Shown here piece by piece: positions 33,193 through 42,384 of a stretch of DNA of 64,000 nt. This DNA is from Nonomuraea typhae. GTDB lineage: Bacteria > Actinomycetota > Actinomycetes > Streptosporangiales > Streptosporangiaceae. The stretch lies in contig NZ_VRLV01000001.1 of NCBI RefSeq assembly GCF_009760925.1, positions 806,001 to 870,000 on the forward strand, written 5' to 3'. Below the pieces are notes generated by a model. That model was not told where the DNA came from. It saw only the letters and a list, made by a program, of their open reading frames with translations, and searched no databases. A program made the position numbers and the translations under genes. Within the stretch, counting starts at the first letter, position 1. Each line of letters opens with the position of its first letter.

Positions 33193-34401
33193 ATGAGTGA
33201 ATCCCTCCACACCTTCACCACGATGCCGGCCGAGCGTCAGCCCGGTTGCCCGTTCGACCCGCCCAAGGAGCTGCTCGAGGCTCGTGAGCACGGCCCGATC
33301 AGCCGCTTCCCCTTCCCGGACGGGCATCAGGGCTGGCTGGTCACCGGCTACGACCTGCTCCGGGCGGTGCTGGCCGACCAGCGGTTCAGCTCGCGCAAGG
33401 AGCTCATGCGGCACCACTGGGCGATGGATCTGGCCGGCATGGAGATCCCGCCGCCACCGCCGGGTGAGTTCCTGCTGATGGACGAGCCGCAGCACGGCCG
33501 CTACCGCAAGCCGCTGGTGGGCAAGTTCACGGTCCGGCGGATGCGGCAGCTGACCGAGCGCGTGGAGCAGGTGACCGCCGAGCACCTGGACGCCATGGAG
33601 AAGGCGGGGCCGGGGACGGATCTGGTGACCGCCTTCGCCAAGCCGATTCCCGCCGTCATCATCTGTGAGCTGCTGGGCGTGCCGTACGGGGACCGCGGCC
33701 GGTTCCAGGACAACATCGACAAGTTCCTCAGCGGGGAGGTCGGCGACGAGGAGCTGATCGCGGCCTACCTGGCCACCCAGACGTACCTCGCGGAGCTGGT
33801 GGCGGCCAAGCGGGCCAACCCCACCGACGACCTGCTCAGCGACCTGCTCGACAGCGACTTCACCGACGAGGAGCTGAAGGGGATCGCGCTGATCCTGCTG
33901 TCGGCAGGGTTCGACACCACCGCGAACATGCTGGGCCTGGGCACCTTCGCCCTGCTGCAGAACCCGGCCCAGCTGGCCGCGCTGCGCAACGACCCCGCGC
34001 TCATCGACACGGCCGTGGAAGAACTGATGCGGTACCTGGGCATCGCCAAGGGCTTCCAGAGAGTCGCGCTGGAGGACGTCGAGCTCGGCGGCCACACCAT
34101 CAAGGCCGGCTCGATGGTCGTCCTGTCCTACAACACCGCCAACCGCGACCCCGAACGCTTCACCGACCCCCATCTGCTCGACCTGCGCCGCCAGGAGGGC
34201 GGTCACCTGGGCTTCAGCCACGGCATCCACCAGTGCCTGGGCCAGCAACTGGCCCGCGTCGAGATGCGGGTCGCCTTCTCCGCGCTGGTCAAGCGCTTCC
34301 CGACGCTGCGGCTGGCCGTACCGGCTGAGGAGGTCGCCCTGCGCCCGGAGACCGCCGACATCTACGGCGTCAAGAGCCTCCCCGTCACCTGGGACGCCTG
34401 A
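33193..34401 (+). CDS. cytochrome P450
   Basis: 402 residues, a soluble bacterial P450 of CYP105/107-like length. I-helix LLSAGFDTTANM (acid-alcohol pair D-T), EELMRYLG (the ExxR glutamate and arginine, E279-R282 region), and heme loop GFSHGIHQCLGQQLARVE with the Cys thiolate ligand. Needs external ferredoxin, none adjacent. ATG 33193 with GAAGGAA upstream. Cotranscribed with DrrAB; may modify or detoxify the exported compound. Confidence 0.92.
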   Translation: MSESLHTFTTMPAERQPGCPFDPPKELLEAREHGPISRFPFPDGHQGWLVTGYDLLRAVLADQRFSSRKELMRHHWAMDLAGMEIPPPPPGEFLLMDEPQHGRYRKPLVGKFTVRRMRQLTERVEQVTAEHLDAMEKAGPGTDLVTAFAKPIPAVIICELLGVPYGDRGRFQDNIDKFLSGEVGDEELIAAYLATQTYLAELVAAKRANPTDDLLSDLLDSDFTDEELKGIALILLSAGFDTTANMLGLGTFALLQNPAQLAALRNDPALIDTAVEELMRYLGIAKGFQRVALEDVELGGHTIKAGSMVVLSYNTANRDPERFTDPHLLDLRRQEGGHLGFSHGIHQCLGQQLARVEMRVAFSALVKRFPTLRLAVPAEEVALRPETADIYGVKSLPVTWDA

Positions 34402-34454
34402 CCCCGCTCCGGGGCGCGGGATCCGCAAGAGCGAACACCGACTCAAGGAGACCC

Positions 34455-35702
34455 ATGATGGGAAACAGCGGCAGCGGCTTCACGGACGCGCCGGGCCACG
34501 GCCCTTCCCGCCGTTCGGTCCTCGGAGCGCTGAGCGCCGTCCCGCTGGCGGCCGGTGGCCTCGTGGCCGCCTCGTCAACCGCCGAGGCGAGCACCACGGC
34601 CTCGACCGCCACCGCTTCGGGGGCCTCCGTCTCGAGCCCCGGGAACCCGAGCTCCAAAGACGCCCCCATCTCCAAGGCGGGGCTGCGCAGGCTGCGTGAG
34701 GTTCTGGCCGGGCACATGGCGTCCAAGCGGATTCCCGGGCTGGTCGCGCTGGTCAGCCGGGGCGGTCAGACGCACGTCGAGGCGCTGGGCACGATGCGGG
34801 CCGAGGGCGGCGCGCCGATGCGGCGGGACACGATCTTCCGGATGGCCTCGACGACCAAGCCGGTCTCGATGGCGGCGGCGATGGTCCTGCTGGATGAGTG
34901 CAGGATCCGGCTGGATGACCCGGTGGAGCGGGGGCTGTATCCGCAGGAGGGGGCGCCGAACCTGGCCCCGGACGAGTGGATGCGCCGGCTGGGCACGCTG
35001 CCGCTGATGTACCAGCCGGGCGAGCACTGGCAGTACAACATGAGCCATGACGTGCTCGGCGTGCTGGTGGCCCGGGTGACGGGCAAACCGTTCGAGACGT
35101 TCCTGCGGGAGCGGATCTTCGATCCGCTGGGGATGAAGGACACCGGCTTCCACGTGCCGGCGGGCAAGATCGACCGGCTGCCGCCGTTGTATTCTCCTGA
35201 CCCGGTCAGCGGCAAGCTCGTGGTGTGGGACGAGGCCGTGGGCGGGCGGGTCAGCAAGCCGCCGGTGTTCCAGTCCGGTGGTGGCGGGCTGGTGTCGACC
35301 GTTGACGACTACCACGCCTACTTCCGGATGCTGCTCAACGGCGGAGTGCACAACGGTCAGCGGATTCTGTCGCGGCCGGCGGTGGAGATGATGACGTCCA
35401 ACCGGCTCTCGCCGCAGGAGACGGCGTTCCGGACCGAGATGGCCAAGAAGTACGTGCACGTGTCCTTCGGCCAGGGCCAGCACGGCGGCTGGGGGTTCGG
35501 GATGGCGGTGCGCACCTACCGCGCCGACTACGCCTCGGTCGGTCAGTTCGGCTGGGACGGCGGGGCCGGCACCTCGACCTACGGCGACCCGGACAAGCAG
35601 CTCGCCGGGATCCTGCTCACCCAGGTCGGCACGACCAACCCGGACTCGACCCGAGCCATCCTCGACTTCTGGACCACGCTCTACCAGGTCATCGACGACT
35701 GA
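34455..35702 (+). CDS. Tat-exported serine hydrolase (class C beta-lactamase fold)
   Basis: 415 residues. Twin-arginine signal SRRSVLGALSAVPLAAGG, an alanine/serine-rich spacer, then the beta-lactamase domain with SxxK in MASTTKP and YxN in YNMSHD, and the late motif WDGGAGTS. Acts outside the membrane on an ester, amide or beta-lactam. AAGGAG upstream. Last gene of the DrrAB-P450 unit. Confidence 0.87.
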   Translation: MMGNSGSGFTDAPGHGPSRRSVLGALSAVPLAAGGLVAASSTAEASTTASTATASGASVSSPGNPSSKDAPISKAGLRRLREVLAGHMASKRIPGLVALVSRGGQTHVEALGTMRAEGGAPMRRDTIFRMASTTKPVSMAAAMVLLDECRIRLDDPVERGLYPQEGAPNLAPDEWMRRLGTLPLMYQPGEHWQYNMSHDVLGVLVARVTGKPFETFLRERIFDPLGMKDTGFHVPAGKIDRLPPLYSPDPVSGKLVVWDEAVGGRVSKPPVFQSGGGGLVSTVDDYHAYFRMLLNGGVHNGQRILSRPAVEMMTSNRLSPQETAFRTEMAKKYVHVSFGQGQHGGWGFGMAVRTYRADYASVGQFGWDGGAGTSTYGDPDKQLAGILLTQVGTTNPDSTRAILDFWTTLYQVIDD

Positions 35703-35786
35703 CACCGAAGCACGATCGATCACGCGTACGGTCGCGGCCGGCGGGGGCGCGCGGCCGTACGCGTCGCCGCGCGACCACCGTTGCCC
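35703..35786. other. short spacer with no feature seen
   Basis: No gene, repeat or clear terminator hairpin is seen here. Confidence 0.3.
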
Positions 35787-36101
35787 ATGCCCTCTCGCGG
35801 CATGCCCAAGATCAACTTCCAGTCCGTCGTGTTCGTCGCCCTCTTCTCCTCCTTCACCCTGGACCTGGCCGGCGACATGGGCACCGCCGCCGCCCTCGCC
35901 ATCGGCACGGGAATCTGGATGCCGCCGATCGTGCCGGCCGACTGGATGCGCCGCATCGGCCACCGCGGCCCCTTCGAGTCGACGGGGATGCAGTCGAAGG
36001 CGGACACACGACAGCGGCGATCACCCGCACCCCGGCGACGCCGGGGACGGAGCGATGGCCGCTGTCGTCGAGCTCGCCGCCTCGTGTCAGAGCGGCTCTA
36101 G
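35787..36101 (+). CDS. possible small membrane protein
   Basis: 104 residues. One hydrophobic helix (FQSVVFVALFSSFTLDLAG), a GTGIWMPPIVPADW segment and then a basic arginine-rich tail that may be spurious. The first ~65 residues look protein-like; the end overlaps the lectin gene by 15 bp. No family recognised. Confidence 0.3.
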   Translation: MPSRGMPKINFQSVVFVALFSSFTLDLAGDMGTAAALAIGTGIWMPPIVPADWMRRIGHRGPFESTGMQSKADTRQRRSPAPRRRRGRSDGRCRRARRLVSERL

Positions 36102-37277
36102 GGAGAACGTCCCGAGCCCCTGCTCCACGCCGCCCTTGTACTGGCGGATCGGCTCGTGGCTGTTCAGCGCGTCCGGCCCCAGCATGGAGCCGGTGTACTT
36201 CGACTGGATGCCGACCAGGGTCGAGCCTGGCACGTCCCGGTAGAGGACGAACCGCTGGTTGGTGCCGCCGTTGCACGAGGTCGTCGCGGCCACGATCTTG
36301 CCTTCCGCGCCCGGGTCGCCGCCGCCGATCTCCAGGCATCTGTTGTCGATGTTCACCTGGAGCATCACCTCGGGGAATCCGTCCGTGTCCGGCCCGGTGC
36401 ACAGCCTCCAGCGCTGCTTGCTGTGGCCGCCGAACTCCCTCAGCTGCGCGATCTTGTCGAACACGGAGAGCGCCATCCCGTTCTTGGCGATGAACTTCTT
36501 GCCGTAGCCCGGCTCACAGACGAACCCGGGCGGGAACGCCTGGACCGCGGGCGTCGCGGGCTCGGCCGCCTTCTCGGCCGGCTGGGTCGTCTCCCGCTTC
36601 GGGGCGGCGGGGGCGCCGAAGCAGCCCAGCATGCGCTGAGCCTCCTTCATGACGCTGCGCTCGGGCACGACGTCCTCGCAGCGCACCGCTCCCTCGTTGA
36701 GCGGCCCGAACGTGGTGTACGAGCCGCCAGGCCGTACCATCCATTCGAGGCGCCGGGTCCCGTCGCTCTGGCTGACCAGGCCGCAGTTGAGGGTGCTCAT
36801 CGTCCCCGTGACCCTGCGGGTGCCCTTGAACACCCCGTAGAACCCGGGCTGCGTGAACCGCCAGGTGATGACCTCCTGGAACATCTTGGTGGTCGCCGTC
36901 GTCTTCGTCACCTGATGCTGCACCAGCGCCTGCGCCTTGAACAGGGCGCTGAAATCGAAGTTCGCCGTTACTTGCACGTTGTTCATGACGGCGACGGTGA
37001 TGACGGTCTGCTCCATCAACGTCACCTGCTGGTCGACGTTGCTTCCCGTCGTGACGTAGTAGCCCTTGAAATGGGTGATCTCGGGCACCGAAACCGCTGT
37101 TTCGACCCATGGGTGCCGTCGGCTCAGGTCGTCGCTGGTGCAGGGCACGCCAGGCGCCGGGGGTTCCGCGGCCCTGGCGGGAGCGGCCGGGGCCAGGAGG
37201 CCGAGGAGCATGATCAGGGCCGATAAAAGGCACCAGAGTAACCGCGGGTGCCGTACCGAGTGAGTGCCGTAACCCAC
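36087..37277 (-). CDS. secreted protein with C-terminal ricin-type beta-trefoil
   Basis: 396 residues. Signal peptide (residues ~13-37, ending APARAAEP). The middle (~45-215) is a beta-rich region with no recognised family, perhaps a membrane-facing or enzyme domain. A proline/glutamate linker (~228-250) leads to a C-terminal lectin-like half (~255-396) with CLEIGGGD and NQRFVLY, typical of RICIN repeats that bind carbohydrates. GTG start after GAAGGGAG. A LacI-type site lies upstream, which fits carbohydrate control. Confidence 0.78.
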   Translation of the reverse strand: MGYGTHSVRHPRLLWCLLSALIMLLGLLAPAAPARAAEPPAPGVPCTSDDLSRRHPWVETAVSVPEITHFKGYYVTTGSNVDQQVTLMEQTVITVAVMNNVQVTANFDFSALFKAQALVQHQVTKTTATTKMFQEVITWRFTQPGFYGVFKGTRRVTGTMSTLNCGLVSQSDGTRRLEWMVRPGGSYTTFGPLNEGAVRCEDVVPERSVMKEAQRMLGCFGAPAAPKRETTQPAEKAAEPATPAVQAFPPGFVCEPGYGKKFIAKNGMALSVFDKIAQLREFGGHSKQRWRLCTGPDTDGFPEVMLQVNIDNRCLEIGGGDPGAEGKIVAATTSCNGGTNQRFVLYRDVPGSTLVGIQSKYTGSMLGPDALNSHEPIRQYKGGVEQGLGTFSLEPL

Positions 37278-37337
37278 AACTGACTCCCTTCCTTGACCGG
37301 TGTTGAGGGCGTTTGAGCACTTTCGGGATCAAAATAC

Positions 37338-37351
37338 TGTAAGCGCTTTCT
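37338..37351. promoter_or_regulatory. LacI-family-type operator
   Basis: TGTAAGCGCTTTCT, with the AAGCGCTT core of LacI/CcpA-type sites, in an AT-rich stretch 60 bp upstream of the lectin gene. Confidence 0.5.
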
Positions 37352-37559
37352 CCCGACTAGAGGAAAATATACGTAAAGGATTTACTAAGGGAGGCGGTCG
37401 GCGCGGACGCCCGGCTGAGGCGGTAGGTCAGGTGGGTCACCCCGTCGCCCGCGAGGGCTGTGGCCTCGTCCATCGGCCCTCGCGCAACGGCGGGCCCTTT
37501 ACCGTCAGCGGGCTATCCTGCGGAGCATCCCTTGATCCGCCACCGTGCCAGGAGTGTGC

Positions 37560-38810
37560 ATGACCGACCGCCTCACCGCCGCGATGATCAGCCACGCGGC
37601 CGAACGGCTGCGGCCGGTGGTGCGCCGTACCGCGCTGGAGCCGAACGAGCGGCTGTCCGGCCTGCTCGGCGGGCAGGTGCTGCTCAAGCGGGAGGACGCG
37701 CAGCTCTGCCGCTCCTACAAGGTGCGTGGCGCATTCAACCTGATCGCCTCGCTGGCCGAGGGGGAGCGGCGGCGCGGCGTGGTCTGCGCCAGCGCCGGCA
37801 ACCACGGCCAGGGGGTCGCGTTCGCCTGCGCGCGGCTGGGCATCGACGGGCGGGTGTACGTGCCGTCCACCACGCCGCGGCAGAAGCGGCAGCGCATCGC
37901 CGCGCTCGGCGGCGACCGGGTGGAGATCGTGGTCGGCGGCGGCACCTACGACGAGGCCAGCACGGCCGCCCACGCCGACAGCGAGGACACCGGCGCGGTC
38001 TACGTGCACCCGTTCGACGACGTCAGGACGATGGCCGGGCAGGGCACCGTCGGCCTGGAGATCCTGGAGCAGAGCGGCGAGCGGCCGCACACCGTGGTCG
38101 TCCCGGTCGGCGGCGGGGGCCTGATCAGCGGCGTCGCCGTCTGGCTGCGCGAGCACTCACCCGGCACCCGCATCGTGGGCGCCGAGCCCGCGGGCGCGGC
38201 CAGCATGCGCGCCGCCCTCGACCACGGCGGTCCCTTCGCCCTGCCCGAGCTGGACACCTTCGTGGACGGCGCCGCCGTCGGACGCGTCGGGGAGCACACG
38301 TTCCCGCTGGTCAAGGACCTGGTCGACGAGATCGTCGCGGTCGACGAGGGCGCGGTGTGCACCGAGATGCTGGATCTCTACCAGAGCGACGGCATCATCG
38401 CGGAACCCGCCGGAGCCCTCGCCGGAGCCGCGGCCCGCGAGCTGCTGCCGCGCGCGGCCAGCGGGCCGGTGGTGTGCGTGGTGTCGGGCGGCAACAACGA
38501 CGTCAGCCGCTACAACGAGGTGCTGGAGCGCTCCCTCGTGCACATCGGGCTGCGGCACTACTTCCTGGTGACCTTCCCGCAGCGTCCCGGCGCCCTGCGT
38601 CACTTCCTGGACGAGGTCCTGGGCGAGGGCGAGGACATCATCGCCTTCGAGTACGTCAAGAAGAACAACCGCGACACCGGCCCGGCGCTCGTCGGCATCG
38701 AGCTCGAGCGGGCCGGCGACATCGACAGCCTCATGGCGCGGATGAAGGCCGGCCCGCTCACGGTGGAGCGCATCCCGCCGGGCTCGCCGCTGTTCACCTT
38801 CCTTCTCTAG
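37560..38810 (+). CDS. ilvA: threonine dehydratase
   Basis: 416 residues. PLP enzyme of fold type II: Lys54 in CRSYKVRGAFN binds PLP, SAGNHGQGVA is the phosphate/substrate loop, and VVPVGGGGLISG is the PLP phosphate cradle. C-terminal ~75 residues form an ACT-like regulatory domain (HYFLVTFPQRPGALRHFLDEVLG), as in the isoleucine-regulated biosynthetic enzyme. Converts threonine to 2-oxobutyrate. ATG 37560 with AGGAG. Convergent with rskA and overlapping it by 4 bp. Confidence 0.92.
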   Translation: MTDRLTAAMISHAAERLRPVVRRTALEPNERLSGLLGGQVLLKREDAQLCRSYKVRGAFNLIASLAEGERRRGVVCASAGNHGQGVAFACARLGIDGRVYVPSTTPRQKRQRIAALGGDRVEIVVGGGTYDEASTAAHADSEDTGAVYVHPFDDVRTMAGQGTVGLEILEQSGERPHTVVVPVGGGGLISGVAVWLREHSPGTRIVGAEPAGAASMRAALDHGGPFALPELDTFVDGAAVGRVGEHTFPLVKDLVDEIVAVDEGAVCTEMLDLYQSDGIIAEPAGALAGAAARELLPRAASGPVVCVVSGGNNDVSRYNEVLERSLVHIGLRHYFLVTFPQRPGALRHFLDEVLGEGEDIIAFEYVKKNNRDTGPALVGIELERAGDIDSLMARMKAGPLTVERIPPGSPLFTFLL

Positions 38811-39511
38811 GCGGGCAGAGGCAGGACGGCGAGCGGCCGGGTGGTGGGCTGCCGGGAGCCGCCCGCGGGTTCCACGGTGAGGCCGATGCGGTCGGCGGGC
38901 TTGACCGCGCCGGCCAGCACGTAGGAGTCCTCTCCCATGATTCCGGCCGAGCGGATGCCGTCGGGGCCGATCAGCCACACCTGGTAGTCGCGTGAGCGCG
39001 GCAGGACGGGCAGGCCGGCCGACGCCAGCACGATCTGCCCCCGGGACGGGGAGTAGATCAGGCGGGCGCCTGCCTGCCCGACCCGCGCCGAGGCGAGGCG
39101 GGCGTCGGGCGCGGCCAGGACGGCGGCCAGGTCCCGGTTCCGCCTGCCGCCGTCGGCCGGTTCGCCGCCGGCCCGGACGAGCAGCGTGCCCAGGACGGCG
39201 GCCACCAGGACGCACGCCGCGGCCAGGAGGGCGGGCCCGGACGGCCTGCGCCACCACCCGGCCCGTCCGGCCGACACCGGGGGCCGGAGCTGGCGAACCC
39301 GGCCGACCTCGGCGAGAACCCGCTCCTTGAGCTCGGGAGGCGGCGGCTGGGCGACCGCGGCCGCCATGCGGGCGGTGGTCTCGAGGAAGGCGGACACCTC
39401 GGCCGCGCACTCCCGGCACCGGCGCATGTGCCGTTCGAACTCCTTGCGCTCCTCCAGCGGCAGCGCGTCCAGCGCGTACGCGCCCGACAGGGTGTGAAGG
39501 GTCTCGTTCAT
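38807..39511 (-). CDS. rskA: anti-sigma-K factor RskA
   Basis: 234 residues. N-terminal zinc-binding anti-sigma domain with HMRRCRECAAEV (HxxxCxxC), one membrane helix (~92-112) and an RskA extracytoplasmic C-terminal domain (DYQVWLIGPDGIRSAGIMG). It holds SigK at the membrane until proteolysis. Its ATG overlaps the sigK stop (ATGA), the usual sigK-rskA pairing. Confidence 0.93.
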   Translation of the reverse strand: MNETLHTLSGAYALDALPLEERKEFERHMRRCRECAAEVSAFLETTARMAAAVAQPPPPELKERVLAEVGRVRQLRPPVSAGRAGWWRRPSGPALLAAACVLVAAVLGTLLVRAGGEPADGGRRNRDLAAVLAAPDARLASARVGQAGARLIYSPSRGQIVLASAGLPVLPRSRDYQVWLIGPDGIRSAGIMGEDSYVLAGAVKPADRIGLTVEPAGGSRQPTTRPLAVLPLPA

Positions 39512-40104
39512 GCGCCCGCTCCCAGGCAGTCGCGTAGCCGGATGAGGCCGTCGCGCATCCGCGTCTTGATCGTCCCGAGCGGCGTCTTGAGCAGGTGCGC
39601 CACCTCGGCGTAGGTGTACCCGCTGTAGTACGCCATCGTCACCGACTGGCGCTGCACTTCGGTGAGCCTGCTCAGGCAGCGGCGGATCCGCTCGCGGTCC
39701 AGCCGCTCCTCGACCTGTTCCAGCACCACGTCATAGCCGGCGGAGCCGGAGGCGGTGGCCAGGTGGCCCGCTCGCGCCTCGCGGGTGGCCGCGGCCTGCG
39801 CGGAACGGACGCGGTCGACCGCCCTGCGGTGGGTGATGGTCGCCATCCAGGCCATCACCGAGCCCTGCCGCTCGTCGTAGCGGGCGGCGGTGCGCCAGAT
39901 CTCCAGCATCGCCTCCTGCGTCACCTCCTCGGCCTGGCTCGGGTCGCGGACCACGCGCAGCGCGATGCCGTACACGGTGCCCGCGGCGTGGTCGTAGAGG
40001 CGGCAGAAGGCTTCCTGGTCGCCGAGCGCGCTCAGCCGCATCAGCTCGGCCAGATCGCGCGAAGCCCGGTCGTCGTGGTCGTGTGGTGCCCTGCTGGCTC
40101 CCAC
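39508..40104 (-). CDS. sigK: ECF sigma factor SigK
   Basis: 198 residues. Region 2 (DPSQAEEVTQEAMLEIWRTAARYDERQGSVMAWMATITHRRAVDRVR) and region 4 (LTEVQRQSVTMAYYSGYTYAEVAHLLKTPLGTIKTRMRDGL) match SigK of mycobacteria. The GTG at 40104 is chosen because AAAGG lies upstream and a likely self-promoter would start transcription near 40138, after the alternative ATG at 40146. Divergent from a molybdopterin oxidoreductase gene. Confidence 0.92.
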   Translation of the reverse strand: MGASRAPHDHDDRASRDLAELMRLSALGDQEAFCRLYDHAAGTVYGIALRVVRDPSQAEEVTQEAMLEIWRTAARYDERQGSVMAWMATITHRRAVDRVRSAQAAATREARAGHLATASGSAGYDVVLEQVEERLDRERIRRCLSRLTEVQRQSVTMAYYSGYTYAEVAHLLKTPLGTIKTRMRDGLIRLRDCLGAGA

Positions 40105-40144
40105 GTGCGGCGCCTTTCGTCGGTGCGGACCGTTGCACAGAGTC

Positions 40145-40171
40145 ATTCGGAGCAGACGGAGCGGTGGTTGG
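40145..40171 (-). promoter_or_regulatory. candidate SigK-type promoter of sigK-rskA
   Basis: Reading the minus strand: CCAACC, 15 bases, CCGAAT. It resembles the SigK pattern (CCATCC...CCGAAT) and matches the divergent site at 40196-40222. Confidence 0.45.
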
Positions 40172-40195
40172 CTCCGGCGCGCGAAAACATCGGAC

Positions 40196-40222
40196 CAAAC
40201 CGCGCCCCGCCCCGCTCCGAAC
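40196..40222 (+). promoter_or_regulatory. candidate SigK-type promoter of the oxidoreductase-fasciclin unit
   Basis: CAAACC, 15 bases, CCGAAC. The predicted transcript start is at or next to the GTG at 40230, so the message would be leaderless. Same elements and spacing as the divergent sigK site. Confidence 0.45.
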
Positions 40223-40229
40223 ACCTGAC

Positions 40230-41723
40230 GTGAGCAGAACAAGACGCGGAGTGCTGTGCGCGGGTCTCGCCGGGCTGTCCGCTCTGGCCGCGGCCCTGGC
40301 CGTGGCGGACGCGCTGGCGGTGCTGGTACGGCCGGCCGCCTCGCCGGTCCTGGTCGTCGGCAGCCTGCTCGTCGATCTGGCGCCCGAGCCGGTCAAGGAG
40401 TTCGCGATCAGGACGTTCGGCGAGAGCGACAAGGCCGTGCTGGTCGCGGCCATCGTCGCGCTGCTGGTGCCGGTGGCGTTCCTGCTGGGCGTCCTGGCGG
40501 CCGGCCGGCCCGTGCGCGCGTGCGCCGCGGCCGGCGGGCTGGGCCTGGTCGTGGCCGTGCTCGCCGTGACCCGGCCCGCGGCGCAGGCCGCGGACGCGCT
40601 GCCGTCGCTGACGGGCGCTCTCACCGGTGCGGTCCTGCTGGCGCTGCCCGGCTCCCGGCGGGACGCCGCCGGCCCGGCCGCGCCCAGACGCCGGTTCCTG
40701 GTGACGGGGCTCGGGGTGGGAGTGGCGGCCGTGCTCGGGGACTCCGCGCTCCGGTGGGCCGTGCCCGGGCCGGGGCCGGCGGCGCCCGTCCCGCTTCCCG
40801 ACCACCCGGCCCGTCCCCTCCCGCCGGGCACGGACCTGAAGCTGCCCGGCCTGACCCCCTTCATCACCCCGGCGGACCGCTTCTACCGCGTGGACACCGC
40901 CCTGGCGATCCCCCGCGTGGACCCGCGGAGCTGGCGCCTGCGCGTCCACGGCGTCCGCACCGTCGAACTGGACATGGGGGAGCTCCTGCGCCTCGGCCTC
41001 ATCGAACGCGACATCACGCTGACCTGCGTCTCCAACGAGGTCGGCGGGCCGTACGCGGGCAACGCCCGCTGGATCGGCGTCCCCCTGGCCACGCTGCTGG
41101 CCAGAGCGGGCATTCCACCCGGAACCGACCAGATGCTGAGCCGTTCGCACGACGGCTGGACCGGCGGCACGCCCGTCGCCGCGATCCTGGACGGCCGCGA
41201 CGCGATGGTGGCCGTCGCCATGAACGGCGTCGCGCTCCCGCCCGCGCACGGCTTCCCCGCCCGCCTGGTGGTGCCCGGCCTGTACGGGTTCGTCGCGGCC
41301 ACCAAATGGGTCACCGACCTGCGCCTGACCCGCTACACCGACGAGCAGGCGTACTGGACCAGGCGCGGCTGGGTCACCGACGCCCCGGTCAAGACGATGT
41401 CCAGGATCGACCTGCCCGCCCCGTTCGCCCGGTTGCCCGCGGGCCCCGTCCCGGTGGCCGGGGTGGCGTGGGCGCAGCGCCGGGGGATCGCCGCCGTCGA
41501 GGTGCGCGCCGACGGCGGCCCCTGGCATCGGGTACGGCTGGCCGCCGTCCCCGGCGCCGACACCTGGCGGCAGTGGACCTGGACCTGGCAGGCGACACCG
41601 GGCACCCACCGGCTGGAGGCGCGGGCCACCGACGCGGCCGGCCGTACCCAGACCGCCAGACGCGCCGCCCCGTTCCCGTCGGGAGCGGACGGCTGGCACT
41701 CCGTCGTGGTCACGGTCACCTGA
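40230..41723 (+). CDS. membrane-anchored molybdopterin oxidoreductase (sulfite oxidase/YedY-like)
   Basis: 497 residues. Four to five N-terminal membrane helices (~1-170), then a sulfite-oxidase-type molybdenum domain (~205-400) with the Mo-ligand Cys266 in LTCVSNEVGGPY, and an Ig-like Mo-co dimerisation domain (~405-497; WAQRRGIAAVEVRADGGPWHR). The protein is probably extracytoplasmic, reducing sulfoxide or sulfite-like substrates. GTG start next to a SigK-like promoter; followed by the fasciclin gene. Confidence 0.9.
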   Translation: MSRTRRGVLCAGLAGLSALAAALAVADALAVLVRPAASPVLVVGSLLVDLAPEPVKEFAIRTFGESDKAVLVAAIVALLVPVAFLLGVLAAGRPVRACAAAGGLGLVVAVLAVTRPAAQAADALPSLTGALTGAVLLALPGSRRDAAGPAAPRRRFLVTGLGVGVAAVLGDSALRWAVPGPGPAAPVPLPDHPARPLPPGTDLKLPGLTPFITPADRFYRVDTALAIPRVDPRSWRLRVHGVRTVELDMGELLRLGLIERDITLTCVSNEVGGPYAGNARWIGVPLATLLARAGIPPGTDQMLSRSHDGWTGGTPVAAILDGRDAMVAVAMNGVALPPAHGFPARLVVPGLYGFVAATKWVTDLRLTRYTDEQAYWTRRGWVTDAPVKTMSRIDLPAPFARLPAGPVPVAGVAWAQRRGIAAVEVRADGGPWHRVRLAAVPGADTWRQWTWTWQATPGTHRLEARATDAAGRTQTARRAAPFPSGADGWHSVVVTVT

Positions 41724-41781
41724 CCGGGCCGCGCACCCCCCTCTCACCGCACACCATCACCGCACACAAGGGAGAACCTCC

Positions 41782-42384
41782 ATGAAGTCCATCGCCTTGA
41801 CCGCGGCCGCGGCGCTCGCCCTGACCGGGTGCGGCGGCTCGACCGGCATGGCCGCGCAGAGCCCCGCACCACCGCCGGCGAGCTCCGCCGCCCCCTCCGC
41901 CGCCGCGCCGGTGGACGGCCCGTTCGGCGCCGCCTGCGCCGCCGTCCCGAAGGACGGCGAGGGCAGCTTCACCGGCATGGCCGACGATCCGGTGGCCACC
42001 GCCGCGTCCAACAACCCGGTGCTGTCCACGCTCGTCGCCGCGGTCAAGAAGGCGGGCCTGGCCGACACCCTCAACTCGGCCACGGACATCACCGTCTTCG
42101 CGCCCACCGACGACGCCTTCGCCGCCATCCCGAAGGCGGCCCTGGACAAGGTGCTGGCCGACAAGGAGACGCTGACGAAGATCCTCACCTACCACGTGGT
42201 CGCCGGGAGGAAGGCCCCGGCCGAGCTGTCCTCGGCCGACCTGAAGACGCTGGAGGGCGGGACGCTGAGCGTGAAGCGCGGCGGCATGGCCTACACCGTC
42301 AACGACGCCAACGTGATCTGCGGCAACGTGCCCACGGGCAACGCGACCGTCTACATCATCGACAAGGTCCTCATGCCGAAGTAG
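41782..42384 (+). CDS. fasciclin-domain lipoprotein (MPT70/MPT83-like)
   Basis: 200 residues. Lipobox LALTGCGG (Cys17), a Pro/Ala/Ser linker, then one FAS1 domain (~62-198; [45 protein letters not shown]). In mycobacteria the MPT70/83 fasciclin proteins are the main SigK targets, so its position next to sigK fits a shared regulon. GGGAGAACC upstream of the ATG. Its end overlaps the convergent tsaD by 14 bp. Confidence 0.92.
   Translation: MKSIALTAAAALALTGCGGSTGMAAQSPAPPPASSAAPSAAAPVDGPFGAACAAVPKDGEGSFTGMADDPVATAASNNPVLSTLVAAVKKAGLADTLNSATDITVFAPTDDAFAAIPKAALDKVLADKETLTKILTYHVVAGRKAPAELSSADLKTLEGGTLSVKRGGMAYTVNDANVICGNVPTGNATVYIIDKVLMPK

Noticed and set aside
31585..34446. A 953-residue minus-strand frame opposite the DrrAB/P450 genes
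   Set aside because: It is antisense to genes with intact motifs on the plus strand and has low-complexity, Asp/Gln/Arg-rich composition.
37300..37563. Short plus-strand frame before ilvA
   Set aside because: No domain, and the interval holds a LacI-type operator and promoter-like AT-rich sequence for the lectin gene.
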